64,000 bases of DNA from Planctomycetota bacterium (lineage in GTDB: Bacteria > Planctomycetota > GCA-2746535). Below are positions 36,684 to 45,196 of the stretch, piece by piece; within the stretch, counting starts at the first letter, position 1, and each line of letters begins with the position of its first letter. A program made the translations under genes and the position numbers. The notes below the pieces were generated by a model. It saw only the letters and a list, made by a program, of their open reading frames with translations. It had not been told where the DNA came from and did not search any database. The DNA is taken from assembly GCA_002746535.1 (NCBI GenBank), contig NVWA01000001.1:1-64000 (forward strand), written 5' to 3'.

Positions 36684-37715
36684 ATGAAAATTAAAAAATT
36701 TACTACACTTATTGAGTTGATGATAATGATACCAATATTTACAATTGGTATTTATGGAGCCATTTATTTTGGCGAAGTAACGATGTCTAGAATCAATGGG
36801 TCGATTGCTAGTAGGTATGTATCGGAATCCTCAGATAACATTTCAAATGATGATTTAGCTAGTTTATTTACAACTGAGCGTGGTAAAAAATCTATAGATA
36901 ATGGTGGTGAGCATTTTTGGGCGACAGAAAGTGAAGTCAATATTTATACTCAACTTAAAGGTAAAGGGAGCTGGCCTAGATCTGAAAACGGAAGTAATGG
37001 TAATGTGATTCATGAATATCTAATAGAATATGGATTTGACGTTGTTAATGATTATGAATTAGTTGGTAATAGCTTAGAGCGTACAACTAGTTTCACGCAT
37101 CCTCCAGGTGGTTTGGATTTATTAAGATGGCAATTATGGATTGAAGCTGATGTTATAATTGAAAGAGTACTTCAAGAACGGATAACATATAGCGATAGCA
37201 CCGTTAATTATAAATATAATAATGACCAAATAATGCCGGGAAGTTATGACCAGATTGCTAAAGGAGAAGTAAATAAGGCCAGAGATAAAATTAGTTTTTC
37301 AAACGAAGGTAGAAATTTAATATTATTGAAAAATACTGCAACAAGAGATTTTTACTTGGATATGACATCTATTGATAAATTAACTGATTCAAGTGAATTT
37401 AGTAAAGGTGTCACAAAGCCTCTTTCTGATGAACGATATAAAAATGCTGTTTTGGAAACAGGGGAGGGTAGTACTGAATTAGATATTGGAGAGCAAAATA
37501 TTTCATTTACTAATAACGATAAAATTAGAGTTAGAGATAAATATCCATTTGGAAGATCAAGTGTTTTGGTTAGTACATATAATAATAATTCCACTGATCA
37601 ATCAGCATCAGATGAAACTATTATAAAAATAGGTTTAATGGGTGAGTCAGTTAATAAAATTAATTCAGATTTTTTGATGTTGCCTAATGGCTCTAAATCA
37701 TTAATGACGAAGTAG
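36684..37715 (+). CDS. Membrane-anchored pilin-like protein in Tad operon
   Basis: The 343-residue protein starts MKIKKFTTLIELMIMIPIF, which resembles a type IV pseudopilin start (FTLIELMI) with Glu at +5 but Phe instead of Gly at -1. A hydrophobic helix (IPIFTIGIYGAIYF) follows, then a large polar domain with no known motif. TadE/TadF-like minor pseudopilin is the best guess. Ribosome binding site AGGA, ten bases upstream. It lies eight bases after the TadG-like gene. Confidence 0.6.
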   Translation: MKIKKFTTLIELMIMIPIFTIGIYGAIYFGEVTMSRINGSIASRYVSESSDNISNDDLASLFTTERGKKSIDNGGEHFWATESEVNIYTQLKGKGSWPRSENGSNGNVIHEYLIEYGFDVVNDYELVGNSLERTTSFTHPPGGLDLLRWQLWIEADVIIERVLQERITYSDSTVNYKYNNDQIMPGSYDQIAKGEVNKARDKISFSNEGRNLILLKNTATRDFYLDMTSIDKLTDSSEFSKGVTKPLSDERYKNAVLETGEGSTELDIGEQNISFTNNDKIRVRDKYPFGRSSVLVSTYNNNSTDQSASDETIIKIGLMGESVNKINSDFLMLPNGSKSLMTK

Positions 37716-37723
37716 AATTATTA

Positions 37724-38464
37724 ATGTCACCAAATAAACTAAATAAGATATCTCTTTTTATTATTTTCATATCTGTTTTTTGGTGTGTCTTTTTTTTTGA
37801 AGATGCTTTAAATTATTTTAATCCAACTTCTTCTAAAGGTAGTCAATATACAAATCAATTTGAGGAAGCTTCGCCTAACTCTTTTACTGTCATAAATGGC
37901 CAGAAAATAAATGTAATAAATGGTTTTATTAAAAAGACTGCGAAAGACTTTTATGATCAAATTAAAAATGAAATTTCAATTGATCCTAATAAAAAATTAA
38001 TTCATTCTTCAATTAAAGGGAATAAATTTCTTATTACCTATAAGCTTAAAGAAAAAACTTTCTCTATTATGATATTAGGTAATGCAGATGGTACAGCCCG
38101 TTATCAAATTTATAAAAGTGGTGGGAAGTTAAAAGATGGTGGTGAGTTGCCGGATTTAGATATTCCTCACCCTCCAGATGCTGTATCGCTTATGAACTTA
38201 AAAGGGCAAAAAGGTAAATTATTCTATAGTTATAATACACATTTGACTTCAGATGAGGTTATTGCGTTTTACCGAAGCAAAATGAAGCCCTTAGGTTGGA
38301 AAGAAGAAGAATTTAAACTGCCACCTAACAGCTCAGTATTTAATTCGAAAAATCAACATGATACAGTTGAGATTGCTTTTATGAAAAATCGTAAATCATT
38401 TATTATTTCAATTAAGATGGATCCTGAGAATGCTATTTCTATGGTTACCGTTTTAAAATCTTAA
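37724..38464 (+). CDS. Membrane-anchored protein of unknown function, end of Tad operon
   Basis: A 246-residue product with one N-terminal membrane helix (KISLFIIFISVFWCVFFF) and a polar domain of mixed alpha/beta character (SYNTHLTSDEVIAFYRSKMKPLGWKE). YRSKM.PLGW-type segments recur in secreted proteins with a small domain at the end of periplasmic chains. No family is assigned. It begins eight bases after the pilin-like gene, ending the operon, and converges with the AraC gene 14 bases away. Confidence 0.55.
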   Translation: MSPNKLNKISLFIIFISVFWCVFFFEDALNYFNPTSSKGSQYTNQFEEASPNSFTVINGQKINVINGFIKKTAKDFYDQIKNEISIDPNKKLIHSSIKGNKFLITYKLKEKTFSIMILGNADGTARYQIYKSGGKLKDGGELPDLDIPHPPDAVSLMNLKGQKGKLFYSYNTHLTSDEVIAFYRSKMKPLGWKEEEFKLPPNSSVFNSKNQHDTVEIAFMKNRKSFIISIKMDPENAISMVTVLKS

Positions 38465-38478
38465 ATAAATTATTAGTG

Positions 38479-39321
38479 TTACTTGGTAATGTGTTTTTTT
38501 AAATAGTTCGTAGGGCTTTGCCCAATGATCTTTTTAAATTGCTGGCTAAAGAAATAAATATTAGCATATCCAAATGTTTCGGCAATTTGTGAAATATTTA
38601 AATTAGATTCCAATAATAGTATCGACGCTAATTTAATGCGTTCTTTTGTCATCCATTGTTTTGGTGAAATCCCTAAAGTGTTTCTGAATATTCTTGAAAA
38701 ATAATCATGACTCAGCTGAACTTGTTGGGCTAATTCATTTGGTGTTGGCCATTTATTGTGATGATTGATGAAATATTCCCTTAAGTGATTAATTTGGATT
38801 CTGGTTAATTTCTTATTTTTTGAAGTAGGCTTTTTTTCTTGTATGTCTGCAACTAACTCGATCAAATATGACCTTATTTTCCATAAATTTTTTTCTCTTA
38901 ATCGTTCGGATTCATTAGTTATATTTTGAACGACTCCCAATAAATCAAGGGCATCTTCTTTGTAATAAATATCTGTCGGTAGACTGTAATATTTTTGTTT
39001 ATCATGAACTTTAAATCTAAATCTATAGGCCGAAAACCCTTTCCCTGAGATGGATTTATAGTGAATCTTTGTACTTGGTGAAGCAATGATTAAAGCCGGA
39101 CTATGTATTTCAATTGTTTTATTATTTTTATTAATTAACAGTGATCCATTTATCAATAAATGAGTCAAATGTTCTTCCGGAAGCATGGTTTTTAATTCCC
39201 ATTCATTATCAATTTTAAAATAGCTCGGGAAATTCTTTAAATTAGTTGTAACCCTATTTTTTGTATTGCAGAGGGCATTTAAGAAGTCTTCAGTGTTTTT
39301 ACACTTATTGTTTACTTTCAT
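38479..39321 (-). CDS. AraC-family transcriptional regulator
   Basis: The 280-residue protein ends in a double helix-turn-helix of the AraC type (AQQVQLSHDYFSRIFRNTLGISP, then ISQIAETFGYANIYFFSQQFKK, both near the C-terminus). Residues about 20-130 look like a cupin-type sensor domain. It is transcribed away from a PhyH dioxygenase starting 111 bases away. Divergent AraC genes commonly control their neighbour, so it probably regulates that gene in response to an unknown small molecule. Confidence 0.85.
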   Translation of the reverse strand: MKVNNKCKNTEDFLNALCNTKNRVTTNLKNFPSYFKIDNEWELKTMLPEEHLTHLLINGSLLINKNNKTIEIHSPALIIASPSTKIHYKSISGKGFSAYRFRFKVHDKQKYYSLPTDIYYKEDALDLLGVVQNITNESERLREKNLWKIRSYLIELVADIQEKKPTSKNKKLTRIQINHLREYFINHHNKWPTPNELAQQVQLSHDYFSRIFRNTLGISPKQWMTKERIKLASILLLESNLNISQIAETFGYANIYFFSQQFKKIIGQSPTNYLKKHITK

Positions 39322-39432
39322 ATTGAACCACCGCTTAAATATAAAATTTATACTTAGCAGTATATTGTTAATTAATTCAAATGCTTATTATTTTAGAATA
39401 TTAAATAGTTTAAATAATAATAGGAGAGAACT

Positions 39433-40173
39433 ATGGTTTCTATATTGGATCTATCATTATCAGAGGTTGAGTTATTTGAATTTAACTCAAAAGGTTTTAC
39501 TGGTCCTTTTAGATTATTTAAGAATGATCATGTCAATGAGTTGAATAAGATCATTGATGAAAAAGTATTCAATCAAGAGGGTCCTAATCCAAATAATAAA
39601 TTTCAATCAAGACATATGGATATCCCTCAGATTTATCAAGCATCCATTAAAGATGAGATTTGTGAAAAAGTTGCCTCAATCTTGGGTGAGGATTTAATCA
39701 TGTGGGCCAGTTACTTTTTTGAAAAACAACCTGGCGGATTAGAGATTCCTTGGCATCAAGATATTAACTATTGGCCGTTAGAACCTGCAATTAACATATC
39801 TGCTTGGATTGCTTTAGATCTTGTGACGACGGAAAATTCATGTGTTCAATTAATTCCGGGTTCACATAAAAAGAAAATCCCACACATTGAAGCACCTAAA
39901 AATGTTCAGTTTGGTGAGATGGCTGATCCCAAGTACTTTGACGAATCTGAAAAAGTAAACATACAGTTAAAACCTGGTGAATACTTTTTGTTTAACGAAA
40001 AAATGTTACATAAATCAGATCAAAACAATTCTGCTCTTAGAAGAAGGGGCATGACTTTTAGATATTCTATTCCTTCAGTGAAAGTTTTTCATGGCAAACC
40101 GCCTTTGCATAAAGGCCATAAAGCAATCTTGGCGAAAGGCATAGATACATTTGGGTTTAACCAGTACTGCTGA
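39433..40173 (+). CDS. Phytanoyl-CoA dioxygenase-family (PhyH) Fe(II)/2-oxoglutarate oxygenase
   Basis: The 246-residue protein has the iron-binding HxD in PWHQDINYWPL near residue 115, the distal His in MLHKSDQN near 194, and the 2-oxoglutarate-binding Arg in RGMTFRYSIP. These match the PhyH family. GGAGAG is a good ribosome binding site for this ATG. Substrates of bacterial PhyH proteins range widely (for example ectoine hydroxylation, sugar or phosphonate chemistry), so none is claimed. The gene lies divergent from the AraC regulator and likely belongs to its regulon. Confidence 0.8.
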   Translation: MVSILDLSLSEVELFEFNSKGFTGPFRLFKNDHVNELNKIIDEKVFNQEGPNPNNKFQSRHMDIPQIYQASIKDEICEKVASILGEDLIMWASYFFEKQPGGLEIPWHQDINYWPLEPAINISAWIALDLVTTENSCVQLIPGSHKKKIPHIEAPKNVQFGEMADPKYFDESEKVNIQLKPGEYFLFNEKMLHKSDQNNSALRRRGMTFRYSIPSVKVFHGKPPLHKGHKAILAKGIDTFGFNQYC

Positions 40174-40285
40174 TTTATCGTCAATATGAAAACTTCAATC
40201 CATGAAATAGCAATTTCTCGTTAGGTTTGATTTCTTAAAGCACTGAGTGACCTTCATATTTAATTCTTCCTATTTATAAGATATA

Positions 40286-40309
40286 TTTTATACTTTATAA
40301 AGTATAAAA
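40286..40309. promoter_or_regulatory. 24-bp perfect palindrome upstream of ftsK
   Basis: The stretch reads the same on both strands over its whole 24 bases, centred on CTTTATAAAG. It ends 28 bases before the ftsK ATG, a promoter or operator position. The core CTTTATA/TATAAAG also forms the arms of the inverted repeat before fliD, though with a longer spacer there. Could also be a terminator-like structure of the preceding gene, but no T-run follows. Confidence 0.5.
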
Positions 40310-40337
40310 ATTGTATTCTGGTTTGGGAATTTAAATT

Positions 40338-42782
40338 ATGAAGAAGTCTGATATTTATATTACTGTATTTGGGGCGATTTTTGGTGTTATCGGTTTAATT
40401 GCCATATTCAGTTTGATTTCATACAAACCCGAAGATGTTAGTGGAGTGTCATATCCAGTAACTGGAACCATTCAAAATATTTGTGGGGTTTGGGGAGCAC
40501 ATTTAGCAGATTTTCTTTATTACTATTTTGGTTTTGCTTCTTATTTAGTTTCGATCTTGGTATGCACGGGTTGTTTTTGTTTGTTGGGAGCTATTAATGT
40601 TGATAGCCCTGTGCAGAAAGTTTCGGGTAGCTTATTTTTGATTGTTTCTACATGTGGTTGGTTGGGAATGACAAATTTATCTCCGGAAGTTTATAATTGG
40701 ACGTTGCCTTCTAACGGTGGGGTTTTAGGTTTTTTCTTTCATCATATATTTACGGCTAAAGTGGGATTACTTGGGGAAGTTTTATGCATGGCATTAATGT
40801 CCTTCTTAGGATTATTTTTAATCTTTGAATATAAAATATTTTATTTTCTTCAAAATTTATCAAAGCTATTTTTTATTGGTTTGAAGACTATTCCTGTTTC
40901 AAATATTTATGCGAAGCTCCAAAATAATTCTCAATTGGAACTTGATGGTGTTTCCTCAATTGTAGAGAGTGAAAGAATAAATTTAAATAACCTTGAAAGT
41001 AATCGTATAAATGTTCTGGAAAGGTCTAGTGATTCTCTTGACATCATTGAAGAATCTTCAAGGTTGAAAAAGAAAAGAATAAGTGCTGAAGAAAAACAAT
41101 TGATTAAAGAAAAAGAAGAACAGGATAAAGCCGAAACTCTTGAAAGACAAAAGGAAGCTCGAAAAAAACAAGCTGCTATGGCTGCTGAAATTGCAGTCAA
41201 AGAAGCACAAAAAAGAAAAACTAAAAACAATACGAAATTAGATTCTACGGGTCTAGATGATGATACTCCTGTTCAAAAAATGAAAGGGGATGATAAGGCT
41301 TATGTGCTCCCTACAATTGATTTATTAGATGAGCCTGTAGAAGTTGAGAAAGAGAAACCTGCCGCGCTTGAGGAGCGTGCCATTAGATTAATTGAGACCT
41401 TAGCCGATTTCGGAATACCCTCTGAGCTTATAAGTATTGTACAAGGTCCTGTTGTGACGATGTATGAGATCTCAATAGGAAAAGGAATTAGGGTTCAAAA
41501 GATTTTAAATTTGCCTGATAATATTGCTATGGCTCTAATGGCAATATCAGTCAGAATTATTGCTCCGCTACCAGGAAAATCTACAATTGGAATCGAAATT
41601 CCAAATAGGATTAAAGAAGAAGTTAGAATGATGTCGATCATTGATTCTGATCGATTTGATCGATCTAAGTTCACATTGCCGGTAGTTTTAGGTAAGGATG
41701 CTGCTGGTAATCCACTGATTACAGATATTACGAGGATGCCTCATGTGTTAATTGCTGGTGCCACAGGTTCTGGTAAATCGGTTTGTTTAAATTCTTTAAT
41801 CGTTAGTCTTTTGATGTTCTGCAGACCAGAAGAATTAAAAATGGTATTGATAGATCCAAAGATGGTTGAGATGAAAGGTTATGAGGGGTTACCTCATTTA
41901 TCAATGCCAGTTGTTGTGGATATGAAAAAAGCAACGGCCGTATTTGAACGTTTAGTAGATTTGATGGAGAAAAGATACCGCGTTTTATCTAGGGTAGGTG
42001 TTAGGAATATTGCTTCCTATAATGCGATGAAAAAAGCCGATATCATTAAAAAACTTGATAAGTATGAAGATGTTAATGAAGAAGATGTCGTTTATCCAAT
42101 GCCTTATATAGTTATTATTGTTGATGAATTAGCCGATTTGATGATGTCTGCTCCTAAAGAAGTTGAAGTCTGTATTACTCGATTGGCGCAAAAATCGAGA
42201 GCAGTTGGAATTCATGTTGTATTAGCGACTCAGCGACCTTCAGTTGACGTGGTAACAGGATTGATTAAATCAAATATGCCAACAAGAATTTCATTCCAAA
42301 CAGCATCTAAAATAGATTCAAGAACAATTCTAGATCAACAAGGGGCAGAGAGACTGTTAGGTATGGGCGATATGCTGTTCATGCCTCCGGGTAGTTCGAA
42401 ATTAATGCGGGCACAAGGAGTCTATTTGTCAGATGATGAAATTAATAGAATCATAGAGCATTGTACTAAGCAGAAGCAACCTGAATATGATGAAGAATTA
42501 GTTAATGCTGTACCTACTGTCGGAAAGAATGGCAGTGGTGCATTACCAGGTGATGATGATGAATTGTTTACTGAAGCCGTTAGGATTATATTGGAAAGTG
42601 AACGTGGTTCAGCCTCATTACTTCAACGCAAGATGTCTATTGGATATAATCGTGCATCTCGATTAATAGAGTTAATGGAAGAGCGCGGAATAATTGGACC
42701 GCACAAAGGTAGTGTTGCTAGAGATCTGTATATGACTTTAGAGGAATGGGAATCCATTCAAGCTGGGAATAACCCTACTTAG
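40338..42782 (+). CDS. ftsK: DNA translocase FtsK/SpoIIIE
   Basis: The 814-residue protein has four or five N-terminal membrane helices (about 8-200), a charged coiled-coil linker rich in Lys and Glu (about 220-320), and the RecA-like motor. Walker A is GATGSGKS (about 473-480) and Walker B is IVIIVDELADLMM. A C-terminal winged-helix gamma domain (SLLQRKMSIGYNRASRLIELMEERG) reads KOPS-like polarity sites. It pumps chromosomal DNA to resolve dimers at the division septum. It stands alone; the 24-bp palindrome lies before it. Confidence 0.93.
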   Translation: MKKSDIYITVFGAIFGVIGLIAIFSLISYKPEDVSGVSYPVTGTIQNICGVWGAHLADFLYYYFGFASYLVSILVCTGCFCLLGAINVDSPVQKVSGSLFLIVSTCGWLGMTNLSPEVYNWTLPSNGGVLGFFFHHIFTAKVGLLGEVLCMALMSFLGLFLIFEYKIFYFLQNLSKLFFIGLKTIPVSNIYAKLQNNSQLELDGVSSIVESERINLNNLESNRINVLERSSDSLDIIEESSRLKKKRISAEEKQLIKEKEEQDKAETLERQKEARKKQAAMAAEIAVKEAQKRKTKNNTKLDSTGLDDDTPVQKMKGDDKAYVLPTIDLLDEPVEVEKEKPAALEERAIRLIETLADFGIPSELISIVQGPVVTMYEISIGKGIRVQKILNLPDNIAMALMAISVRIIAPLPGKSTIGIEIPNRIKEEVRMMSIIDSDRFDRSKFTLPVVLGKDAAGNPLITDITRMPHVLIAGATGSGKSVCLNSLIVSLLMFCRPEELKMVLIDPKMVEMKGYEGLPHLSMPVVVDMKKATAVFERLVDLMEKRYRVLSRVGVRNIASYNAMKKADIIKKLDKYEDVNEEDVVYPMPYIVIIVDELADLMMSAPKEVEVCITRLAQKSRAVGIHVVLATQRPSVDVVTGLIKSNMPTRISFQTASKIDSRTILDQQGAERLLGMGDMLFMPPGSSKLMRAQGVYLSDDEINRIIEHCTKQKQPEYDEELVNAVPTVGKNGSGALPGDDDELFTEAVRIILESERGSASLLQRKMSIGYNRASRLIELMEERGIIGPHKGSVARDLYMTLEEWESIQAGNNPT

Positions 42783-43645
42783 TCTGAATTTGTTTCATTC
42801 TCATTATCAGTTTTTTTAAATTGATCAATTGCTTTGCTAATAATTGAACGTTTTGCTCTTAATTGACCTTGTAGCTCTTTGGCTGTTGCGGTAATACTAT
42901 TTATCTCTTCAAGTCTTTCGTTGCAGGTATTTAATAAATCTTTTTGTATTTTATTATGAACATTTTGCGCTTCTATTTTACTTTCTCTTAGCTCTTTAAT
43001 AGCCAAATGAAGAGAAGCGATCTCATCCAATCGTTGATCGGCAATTTCTTGTAGTGTATTATTTTGTGTCGGTTTAAATTTTGGAGGAATAAAATTTTTA
43101 TTTTTCGATTTATGAGCTACCAAATTCAGAGATATATTCTTATTATTTAATTTATGCTTAGATTCATCATCTACAAATGGTTCAAAATATTCAATATTTT
43201 GATATCCTGCTTTAATTAATAAATCGGATAATGTTGATTTTGTGAACCCAAAATAATGACGGTCAAATTTATTTCTTTTGCCGCCATATATCATTTCAAC
43301 GAGTGAGTTGACGGTCTCTGTTTTTTTTATATTTTCTAGAAGAGCGTTTGAAATGGTTTCTATATCAGGAACGCAAATATATAAAGAGCCATCGTGTGTT
43401 AAAAGGTTGTTCCATTTTCTTAAAACTTTTAACAAGAAATCTTTATGTTCTAATGTGGTTTTATTCTCTAGGTGCTCAAGAACATGGCTGGCATATAAAA
43501 CGTCCACACTATCATCATTAAATTGTAAGTCAGTAATATCCATTAGAAAATCTGGATTAATCGCAGCATTTATATCTACATTTTTAAAACCTTCAATTTT
43601 TTGAGAGCCAGAACCTAAGGATAATTTTAGCAGCTGTTTTTGCAT
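42779..43645 (-). CDS. SAM-dependent methyltransferase with C-terminal coiled coil
   Basis: The 288-residue product has the class I methyltransferase pattern: LSLGSGSQKIEGFKNVDI (SAM-binding loop), DVLYASHVLEHLEN and LYICVPDIET. The last 90 residues are a coiled coil (RLDEIASLHLAIKELRESKIEAQNVHN). It overlaps the end of ftsK by four bases in the convergent direction, and lies 15 bases downstream of a GT2 gene on the same strand. The pair probably acts on a surface glycan or its carrier. Confidence 0.72.
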   Translation of the reverse strand: MQKQLLKLSLGSGSQKIEGFKNVDINAAINPDFLMDITDLQFNDDSVDVLYASHVLEHLENKTTLEHKDFLLKVLRKWNNLLTHDGSLYICVPDIETISNALLENIKKTETVNSLVEMIYGGKRNKFDRHYFGFTKSTLSDLLIKAGYQNIEYFEPFVDDESKHKLNNKNISLNLVAHKSKNKNFIPPKFKPTQNNTLQEIADQRLDEIASLHLAIKELRESKIEAQNVHNKIQKDLLNTCNERLEEINSITATAKELQGQLRAKRSIISKAIDQFKKTDNENETNSD

Positions 43646-43660
43646 GATTTTTTCCTCAAT

Positions 43661-44905
43661 TTATCTAGGCTTAAATTTTCTATAAATTTTAAATGGAAGT
43701 GTATTCTCGGTTTTCTCGATGATGTTTGCTGCGTGTTTATGATCACTATGTAGTTTTTTTATTAGTTTTAAACGATCATCACAGGTGTTGTTTAATTTGA
43801 TACATTCATCTATAAGTTTATCAATCATCTCGCATCTTATTTCTATTTTACGTTTTTGATTTGATTCAATTTGTTCTTTAGAAAAATCAGGCTGTTCTGA
43901 TTCTGGCAAGCAAAGGTTCTTCAGTTTAAGTAATAATTTTTCCATAGGGGAAATAGTTCTTACTTTATTACAATCTTCGAGAGTACCAGCCATACCTTTT
44001 TTGGCTTGTAATTGAATACTTTCGTCTGTTGAAGTTTGAGATGGCCATCCATCACCTTCATTGGAAAACGCAGTAAATGATACACTGATTTCTGTAATGA
44101 GCTCTTCTAAAGAACTTAAAGAATCTCGGGTAAAAAAATTACCATTTTGATTTTGATAAAAATCTCTAAATGTATGCATTAATGAGAGAGCAATGCCCGG
44201 CGTGATCTCGAGAGGTTGATAACGTTTTATCATTTTTCGCATTTCTTCTATACGATTAAATCCACCAGTATTTGTTTTGGTACTTTCATATTCTCGACTA
44301 TTAGCGATTACTTTTTCTGTGGTTAAAACTTGATATTTACTGCCAAGTTTTATCCATAAATCATAATCCATACAGTAATGCAAGTCTTCATCCAACAAGC
44401 CAACTTCTAAAAGATATTCTCTGTTCATAAATGTTGTCGGCTGTAGAATATAATCAATGCCATATATTAAGGCATTTAAATCGAAGAAAGGTTTCCTAGG
44501 CCAAAAGTTTTCAAGATTGTTGCCTTCTTTATTGCTTCTCGTTCCATCGCCAAAAATTAAACCTGGTTTTTCTTCTGCGTTAACCCAAAGTTCAGCAATG
44601 TGTTGAAAAACATTTGGATGGTAAAAATCATCTGAATTCATCCAAGCGACTATTTCACCAGTGGCTCTTGAAAAGCCTTTGTTTATGGCATTTGATTGAC
44701 CGCTATCTTTTTCAGAACACCAAAATGTTAGTGAGTTTTCATATTTCTTGATTATTTCAACTGAGTTGTCAGTTGAGCCTCCATCAATAATAATATATTC
44801 TAAATTGGGGTAATTTTGATCAAGTACACTTTGAATTGTTTGTTCCAAAAACTCTGCTTGGTTAAAAGATGGTGTGATAATTGATATTTTTGGAAGTTCG
44901 GTCAT
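43661..44905 (-). CDS. Family 2 glycosyltransferase with C-terminal coiled coil
   Basis: The 414-residue protein begins with a GT2 domain: ISIITPSFNQAEFLEQTIQS, IIIDGGSTDNSVEII, GQSNAINKGFSRATGEIVAWMNSDD (metal-binding DD). The residues after about 330 form a polar, helical coil (NTCDDRLKLIKKLHSDHKHA), as in the neighbouring methyltransferase. Both tails carry a similar Cys-(Asn/Asp)-x-Arg-Leu element (CNERLEEI, CDDRLKLI), suggesting they associate. It transfers a sugar to a glycan; donor and acceptor are unknown. Confidence 0.8.
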   Translation of the reverse strand: MTELPKISIITPSFNQAEFLEQTIQSVLDQNYPNLEYIIIDGGSTDNSVEIIKKYENSLTFWCSEKDSGQSNAINKGFSRATGEIVAWMNSDDFYHPNVFQHIAELWVNAEEKPGLIFGDGTRSNKEGNNLENFWPRKPFFDLNALIYGIDYILQPTTFMNREYLLEVGLLDEDLHYCMDYDLWIKLGSKYQVLTTEKVIANSREYESTKTNTGGFNRIEEMRKMIKRYQPLEITPGIALSLMHTFRDFYQNQNGNFFTRDSLSSLEELITEISVSFTAFSNEGDGWPSQTSTDESIQLQAKKGMAGTLEDCNKVRTISPMEKLLLKLKNLCLPESEQPDFSKEQIESNQKRKIEIRCEMIDKLIDECIKLNNTCDDRLKLIKKLHSDHKHAANIIEKTENTLPFKIYRKFKPR

Positions 44906-45016
44906 TGAATTCGTTGGAGTATCCGTTTTATGAATTTATCGTCATAAAATATGTATTTCTGAAACATGATAATTATACATTCTTTTCATTGTGATAACAC
45001 AGAAATGGAAACTTGG

Positions 45017-45046
45017 TTCTCTAAAACCTTCGGGTTTGTAGAAGAA
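45017..45046 (+). other. TTCG-tetraloop hairpin in the divergent gap before dprA
   Basis: TTCTCTAAAACC and GGTTTGTAGAAGAA pair around a TTCG loop (45029-45032) with two single-base bulges, giving a long stable stem. It lies between the divergent starts of the GT2 gene (44905) and dprA (45197), where an ordinary terminator is not expected. It may be part of an untranslated leader or a small RNA. The rest of the 291-base gap shows no gene. Confidence 0.45.
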
Positions 45047-45196
45047 TGTTTTGGATCTTTTAAACTTTAATTTTTGACATTTGATTTTATTACCAAAGCT
45101 TAATCAATTAAAATGAAATGTATACTTAGGCCTTATTTGCAGTTTCAATTCAATTTTTAAAAAATATAATATTGGATTTTATATCGAAATATTCAA

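Noticed and set aside
39266-39544. 92-residue frame across the AraC/PhyH gap
   Set aside because: It overlaps the coding parts of both neighbours in other frames and has no start signal; the PhyH start at 39433 has GGAGAG.
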